From the NCBI GenBank assembly GCA_018224315.1, contig JAGTVF010000097.1, positions 1-10,017 on the forward strand: a stretch of 10,017 nt of DNA. The letters are read 5' to 3'. Shown here piece by piece: positions 6,908-10,017 of the stretch (positions are counted from its first letter, which is position 1; every line of letters starts with the position of its first letter). Below the pieces are notes generated by a model. The model saw nothing but the letters and a program-made list of their open reading frames with translations, searched no databases and had not been told where the DNA came from. Source of the DNA: Desulfobacterales bacterium. Lineage in GTDB: Bacteria; Desulfobacterota; Desulfobacteria; Desulfobacterales; Desulfosalsimonadaceae. Position numbers and translations under genes: made by a program.

Positions 6908-7086
6908 TCATCCCCCCTTTTTTACATTTTGAGTCGGGTTCATGTTGACGTGCGTTACGGCTCACAAAGGGTTGTTTCTTGCGGCGCTGCAGATTCCGGG
7001 CGGGAAAAACGGCTGGCCGGATTCTGCTGCTGCCGGTTGTCGTTCCGGTGGAAAAGTAAAGATAATTTATAAAAAAACAGAATGTT

Positions 7087-7106
7087 AACAGCTGGGACCA
7101 GTTGTT
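7087..7106. repeat. Imperfect 9-bp inverted repeat upstream of the alanine symporter gene
   Basis: aacagctgg (7087-7095) and ccagttgtt (7098-7106) pair with one mismatch around a 2-base centre. It lies about 180 bases before the AGCS start and just past the terminator of the HPP operon. It could be a regulator site, but no clear promoter was found beside it. Otherwise 6908-7139 contains no gene that I can support. Confidence 0.3.
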
Positions 7107-7139
7107 TTTAAAAAAGGATAGAAATCTTTTGCTAATTTT

Positions 7140-7168
7140 AAAAAAAATAGCACCAAATCGGACTGGTG
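7140..7168 (-). terminator. Intrinsic terminator of the CBS-HPP operon
   Basis: Read on the minus strand, CACCAG (7168-7163) pairs with TTGGTG (7156-7151), including one G-U pair, around a 6-base loop. CTA and eight consecutive T follow (7147-7140). It begins 23 bases past the HPP stop codon. The stem is short but the position and U-tract are convincing. Confidence 0.7.
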
Positions 7169-7191
7169 TAAAGATATTTGATTTTTTTGCT

Positions 7192-7728
7192 TTACAACCA
7201 GAACTCCGGGTAACGGCGGCGGGGGGCGATATTGTTGACCAGCAGGGCCACGGCCAGCATCACAACAGCTCCGAGGCCGGCCGGAACCAGTACGTACCAG
7301 AAGCCCAGGGTATGGATTTTGCTGCTGCCGATCACCGCAATCAGTGCGGTGGCACCACCTGGGGGGTGCAGGGTTTTTGTGGCGTGCATGGCAAGGATTG
7401 CCGTGGCCACGGCAACGGCTGCTGCCAGGGGCATGCTTGCCCCCAGCAGCTTGAATGCCGCCACCCCGATCACAGCCGAAATCATGTGCCCGCCCATGAG
7501 GTTTCTGGGCTGGGCCAAAGGGCTTCTGATGGCGCCGTAGATCAGCACTGCGGATGCGCCAAAGGAGCCGATGATCATCACCAGATCCGAATCGCTCAGT
7601 ATCCGGTAGTGGATCAGGGCCACTGCCGCAATGCCCAGAAAAGATCCCGCCCAGGACCAGAGCATTTCCGCAAAGCTGACTCTGGGCGGACTTGTGGTCA
7701 CGCCTTTCATTTTTTTGAAATACTGCAT
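7192..7728 (-). CDS. HPP family integral membrane protein
   Basis: 178 residues, mostly hydrophobic, with about four or five membrane spans. The family-defining His-Pro-Pro is at 121-123 (LHPPGGATALIAV), and the other conserved stretch is SFGASAVLIYGAIRSPLAQP (55-74) followed by RNLMGGH. The start at 7728 is preferred over one nine codons upstream because AAAGG precedes it at good spacing and the longer form would overlap the CBS gene. It lies 10 bases after the CBS gene and both end at the terminator at 7140-7168. Some HPP proteins of cyanobacteria and chloroplasts have been shown to transport nitrite; whether this bacterial member does so is inference. In other genomes HPP and CBS domains occur fused or adjacent, matching this pairing. 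Confidence 0.92.
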   Translation of the reverse strand: MQYFKKMKGVTTSPPRVSFAEMLWSWAGSFLGIAAVALIHYRILSDSDLVMIIGSFGASAVLIYGAIRSPLAQPRNLMGGHMISAVIGVAAFKLLGASMPLAAAVAVATAILAMHATKTLHPPGGATALIAVIGSSKIHTLGFWYVLVPAGLGAVVMLAVALLVNNIAPRRRYPEFWL

Positions 7729-7738
7729 GATTTTTCCT

Positions 7739-8350
7739 TTAACAAATCTTTGCAAAAAATGATTTCACCATGTCGGCGCGGCTGACAATGCCCGCAATTT
7801 TTCCGTCCGGGTCCGCCACCGGCACCCGGTTGATCTGTTTTTCGGCAAACAGCTGGGAAATTTCGGACAAGGGGCGCTCCGGGGCCACGGTCACCGCCGG
7901 GGCGGACATGATATCGGCCGCGGTTTTGCCCCGGATGGGAAGCGCCACGCATCCCTTGTTTTTCAGGCACTGGCTGATCACACCCATAAATGAGCCCGAG
8001 GGCTCAGCCCCCATTTTCTGGAGAAAATCCTTTTCCGAAATCACGCCCAGGACTTCATTTTTTTCATTTACAACCGGAATGCCCGAGATGTTGGCCGCGG
8101 CCATGCGCTCTGCGGTTTCCAGCAGGGAGGTTTCCGGATTGACGCAGATCACCTGCCGGGTCATTACATCTTTGGCCCGCATGGACCGGGCGATCCGGTC
8201 CACTGCGTGATTGTAGGCAAAACGGTAGATTTCCATGAAATCGGCGGGCGTGATATCAATATAGCCCTGCATTTCCTTCATGGCGGCGATAATGTCCTGG
8301 TTTTCAAGATCCACGGGCGAGGTGCCCGGATCATCAGAGTTAAACGGCAT
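7739..8350 (-). CDS. Tandem CBS-domain protein, partner of the HPP membrane protein
   Basis: 203 residues, soluble. A short N-terminal region (1-57), rich in charged residues and without a recognised domain, is followed by two CBS domains. CBS1 is at about 58-112, with DVMTRQVICVNPETSLLETAE and GVISEKDF. CBS2 is at about 143-198, with DIMSAPAVTVAPERPL and GIVSRADM. Such a pair (a Bateman module) binds adenine nucleotides and controls a partner protein. Since the next gene, 10 bases on, is the HPP membrane protein, the simplest reading is that it gates that transporter. The start at 8350 follows AAGGGGG. An FNR-like palindrome lies about 110 bases upstream. The ligand is not readable from sequence. 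Confidence 0.92.
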   Translation of the reverse strand: MPFNSDDPGTSPVDLENQDIIAAMKEMQGYIDITPADFMEIYRFAYNHAVDRIARSMRAKDVMTRQVICVNPETSLLETAERMAAANISGIPVVNEKNEVLGVISEKDFLQKMGAEPSGSFMGVISQCLKNKGCVALPIRGKTAADIMSAPAVTVAPERPLSEISQLFAEKQINRVPVADPDGKIAGIVSRADMVKSFFAKIC

Positions 8351-8459
8351 CAGCGGCCCCCTTGAAAATCCTGCCTTTGAGTCGGTTTTTGGGTGGTTTT
8401 CTACAGCAATTACGGGTAAAAACTGTAGTAAAGACTTTCATAAAACCATTGCGGCTGCA

Positions 8460-8473
8460 TTGACTTATGTCAA
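8460..8473. promoter_or_regulatory. FNR/CRP-family-like palindrome between the CBS-HPP and EVE genes
   Basis: TTGACttatGTCAA, extended to attgac/gtcaat at 8459-8474, is a perfect palindrome. Its half-sites and spacing match the FNR/DNR branch of CRP-family regulators (TTGAC/T-N4-A/GTCAA). It is in the 172-base divergent region, 109 bases before the CBS start and 49 before the EVE start. On the minus strand it also supplies a perfect TTGACA -35 hexamer, but no good -10 follows at 17 bases (TATGAA occurs further on). Which gene it controls is open. Confidence 0.45.
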
Positions 8474-8522
8474 TATTGGAAACTGTGAAAGCCAAAAACA
8501 AAAGGATGACGCGGGGAAAATC

Positions 8523-9047
8523 ATGACACAGAAACGCCGGAGGCACTACTGGCTCATGAAGTCCGAGCCGGGCGCTTTTTCCATAGAGGATTTGAAAAAC
8601 AGTGAAAACGCCACTGCCGCCTGGGACGGAGTTCGCAATTATCAGGCCAGGAATTTTTTGCGCGATGAGATCAAGGCCGGAGACGGGGTTTTGTTTTACC
8701 ACAGCAACATTGCCAAACCCGCCATTGTCGGGTTGGCAGAGGTCGTCCAAGAGGGCTATCCGGACCATACGGCCCGGGACCCTGCATCAGACCACTATGA
8801 CCCAAAAGCTACAGTCGACAATCCCAGGTGGTACATGGTCGACATTCGGTACCTGGCTTCTTTGCCCGAACCCCTTGACCGGGATGCCCTGGGCAGGCAT
8901 TCGGTGCTATCCAAAATGGATGTTTTAAAAAAGGGCAGCCGGCTGTCGGTCCAGCCTGTCACCCCGGAGCAGTGGCAGGCGGTTCTGGAGGTTTCGAATT
9001 TGTCTGACCCTGCAAAGAGGAGATGGCCCAGTGGCAGCGGGCATTGA
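8523..9047 (+). CDS. EVE domain-containing protein (THYN1-like)
   Basis: 174 residues. Nearly the whole protein is an EVE (PUA-like) domain. It has HYWLMKSEP at the start, FSIEDL, then WDGVRNYQARNFLRD (34-48), GDGVLFYHSN (53-62), IVGLAEVV (68-75) and DPASDHYDPK (86-95). EVE and related YTH/ASCH domains bind modified bases in nucleic acids, and bacterial EVE proteins are often near restriction or RNA-modification genes, though none is seen here. The start at 8523 was chosen because GGGGA lies 5 bases before the ATG and the protein start matches the family. It is 9 bases upstream of the VOC gene, so the two are probably co-transcribed and perhaps translationally coupled. The ligand and cellular role are unknown. 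Confidence 0.92.
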   Translation: MTQKRRRHYWLMKSEPGAFSIEDLKNSENATAAWDGVRNYQARNFLRDEIKAGDGVLFYHSNIAKPAIVGLAEVVQEGYPDHTARDPASDHYDPKATVDNPRWYMVDIRYLASLPEPLDRDALGRHSVLSKMDVLKKGSRLSVQPVTPEQWQAVLEVSNLSDPAKRRWPSGSGH

Positions 9048-9056
9048 GCTTCAATA

Positions 9057-9422
9057 ATGAATAAAGCCTTTAAAACCGCAAATACAATCCTTTACTGCAA
9101 AAACTGGCAGCAAACTGTTGCGTTTTACAAAGACCGGCTCGGTCTGGCTGTGAATTTCGCAAATGATTGGTTTGTGGAGTTCTGTCTGGCGGGCGGGGCC
9201 AGACTCAGCATTGCCGATCAAAGCCGCGCTTCTGTCAAAAGCTGCGGCGGTGCCGGCATCACCCTGGCCCTGGAAGTCGAAGAAATTGAAGCGGTCCGGG
9301 CGCACATGCATGAATCCGGCCTTGGGCCCACCGATATCCGGGATCACCCCTGGGGGGCCCGGGTGTTTTATTTTTATGACCCGGAGGGCCACCGGATCGA
9401 AATCTGGCAGCAGAAGCCATAA
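9057..9422 (+). CDS. VOC (glyoxalase/bleomycin-resistance) family protein
   Basis: 121 residues, one VOC module of two beta-alpha-beta-beta-beta repeats. N-terminal repeat: TILYCKNWQQTVAFYKDRLGL. C-terminal repeat: ITLALEVEEIEAVRAHM and YFYDPEGHRIEIWQ. The second-repeat metal-ligand position keeps E115, but the usual first His near the start of strand 1 is absent (TILYC), and T69 occupies the expected place in the second repeat. It may therefore not be a classical metal-dependent glyoxalase. The start has only a weak ribosome-binding site, and it begins 9 bases after the EVE stop, which suggests translational coupling. The substrate is not readable. Confidence 0.88.
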   Translation: MNKAFKTANTILYCKNWQQTVAFYKDRLGLAVNFANDWFVEFCLAGGARLSIADQSRASVKSCGGAGITLALEVEEIEAVRAHMHESGLGPTDIRDHPWGARVFYFYDPEGHRIEIWQQKP

Positions 9423-9464
9423 CTGTCAAACGATCCGGAATTCGCGGACCATTTTTACCTTAAA

Positions 9465-9476
9465 TGTAAGCTTACA
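9465..9476. repeat. Perfect 12-bp palindrome before the RidA-like gene
   Basis: tgtaag-cttaca is a perfect uninterrupted palindrome, 18 bases before the RidA-like start and just upstream of its AAGGAGG ribosome-binding site (9481-9487). It may be an operator or chance. No clear promoter was recognised in the 72-base gap 9423-9494. Confidence 0.3.
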
Positions 9477-9494
9477 CAACAAGGAGGCCTTTTA

Positions 9495-9905
9495 ATGAAA
9501 TCTTTAGAAAAAAAACTGATCAATCCGCCCGGAACCGAAAAGATTTACCAACGCATGCAGTTTTCCCAGGCGGTGCGCGCCGGCAACATGGTCTGGGTGT
9601 CCGGACAGGTGGGTATTGACGAAAACGGAAAGGCCGCCGAAGGCATTGAGGCCCAGGCACGGGCGGCTTTTGCCGGCCTGCAGCATGTTTTGGCAGAAGC
9701 CGGTGCCGGCCTGGAAGATATTGTGGAGCTGGTGACCTATCATACGTCCATGAAGGAGATTGGCAAGTTTTTAAAGGTCAAGGCGGAATTTATCCCTTCT
9801 GATTTTCCGGCCTGGACCGCCGTTGGGGTCACCGAACTGGTAATGCCCGAGCTTTTATGCGAAATCCGGGCCACTGCCGTGACCGGAAGCGGCAGCAGCG
9901 CGTAA
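9495..9905 (+). CDS. RidA (YjgF/YER057c/UK114) family protein lacking the key arginine
   Basis: 136 residues, a single chorismate-mutase-like RidA domain of normal length. Motifs: SQAVRAGNMVWVSGQVGID (24-42), the helix EAQARAAFAGLQHVLAEAG (52-70), DIVELVTYHTS (75-85), and the C-terminal strand LLCEIRATAV with E123. Canonical RidA hydrolyses reactive 2-aminoacrylate and related imines using an Arg in the FPAR motif (Arg105 in E. coli) that binds the substrate carboxylate. Here that motif is FPAW, with W107 in place of Arg. The protein therefore belongs with Rid subfamilies that lack this Arg, whose function is mostly unknown. The start has an excellent AAGGAGG site 7 bases upstream. It follows the VOC gene by 72 bases and precedes the J-domain-like gene by 32. 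Confidence 0.92.
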   Translation: MKSLEKKLINPPGTEKIYQRMQFSQAVRAGNMVWVSGQVGIDENGKAAEGIEAQARAAFAGLQHVLAEAGAGLEDIVELVTYHTSMKEIGKFLKVKAEFIPSDFPAWTAVGVTELVMPELLCEIRATAVTGSGSSA

Positions 9906-9937
9906 GTTCCCCGGCCGGCCCCAGGGAGGGTTGAACA

Positions 9938-10017
9938 ATGCCGAAAAACAAATACCAGGAAATCACCGAAGCCCGCAATATGCTGGCACTTCCGGAAAAG
10001 GCCAGCCTTGAGACCAT
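9938..10017 (+). CDS. Start of a J-domain-like (DnaJ-related) protein, cut by window edge
   Basis: 26 complete codons are visible after an ATG preceded by GGGAGGG (9924-9930) at 7 bases. The segment ARNMLALPEKASLETI resembles helix I and the following turn of J-domains (the usual pattern is a-r-x-x-L-x-L-P-x-x-A-S/T-x-x-x-I). The diagnostic HPD loop would lie beyond the window, so the call is tentative. The gene is on the same strand as RidA, 32 bases after it, and is probably co-transcribed. A J-domain protein would recruit and stimulate an Hsp70 partner. Confidence 0.6.
   Translation, partial: MPKNKYQEITEARNMLALPEKASLET

Noticed and set aside
7081..7139. Promoter for the AGCS gene in the AT-rich stretch
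   Set aside because: TTAACA followed by several AT-rich hexamers can be found, but spacing to a convincing -10 is wrong for each; AT richness alone is not enough.
8401..8428. Inverted repeat ctacag/ctgtag in the CBS-EVE intergenic region
   Set aside because: Only 6-bp arms separated by 16 bases with no matching promoter geometry; expected by chance.
9434..9457. Small hairpin tccg/cgga followed by a T-run after the VOC gene, as a terminator
   Set aside because: The stem is only 4 bp with a 7-base loop and is separated from the T-run; too weak to call.

Overview
The window reads as ordinary chromosome of a moderately GC-rich, probably anaerobic proteobacterium-like organism. A sulfate-reducing member of the Desulfobacterota is my best guess. 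It rests on gene content (an A-type diiron flavoprotein, an old-yellow-enzyme oxidoreductase, an HPP membrane protein, a large periplasmic-sensor diguanylate cyclase) and general protein flavour, not on a marker gene, so treat it as inference.

Layout. Positions 1-1697 (+) hold the 3' part of a membrane diguanylate cyclase with tandem solute-binding sensor domains. It converges, with only 7 bases between stop codons, on a minus-strand two-gene operon (3985 down to 1705): an A-type flavodiiron protein (O2 or NO reductase) followed by an OYE-type flavin oxidoreductase. A good sigma70-like promoter precedes the operon and has a perfect inverted repeat exactly filling its spacer. Upstream (4166-5303, minus) is a small toxin-antitoxin island. 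It comprises vapB-vapC, preceded by a perfect 14-bp inverted repeat over the putative -10 box, and then a short gene that looks like an in-frame fusion of the N-terminal part of a MntA-type nucleotidyltransferase antitoxin to the C-terminal part of a HepT-type HEPN toxin. Positions 5555-6907 (minus) encode a Na+/alanine symporter (AGCS), followed by a 17-bp GC-rich hairpin. A CBS-domain protein and an HPP membrane protein form another minus-strand operon (8350 down to 7192), ended by a recognisable intrinsic terminator. From 8523 the plus strand carries EVE-domain, VOC-domain and RidA-like genes, then the start of a J-domain-like gene cut by the window edge.

How the genes may work together. 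The flavodiiron/OYE pair suggests oxidative or nitrosative stress defence. The CBS-HPP pair is a membrane transporter plus a nucleotide-sensing partner, and some HPP proteins transport nitrite. The intergenic region upstream of CBS-HPP contains an FNR-like palindrome, TTGACttatGTCAA, consistent with redox- or NO-responsive control. That link is inference. No CRISPR array, insertion sequence, rRNA or tRNA gene was recognised. The most unusual item is the MntA/HepT chimera, which keeps both signature motifs (GSX10DXD and RX4HXY) in one 142-residue protein.
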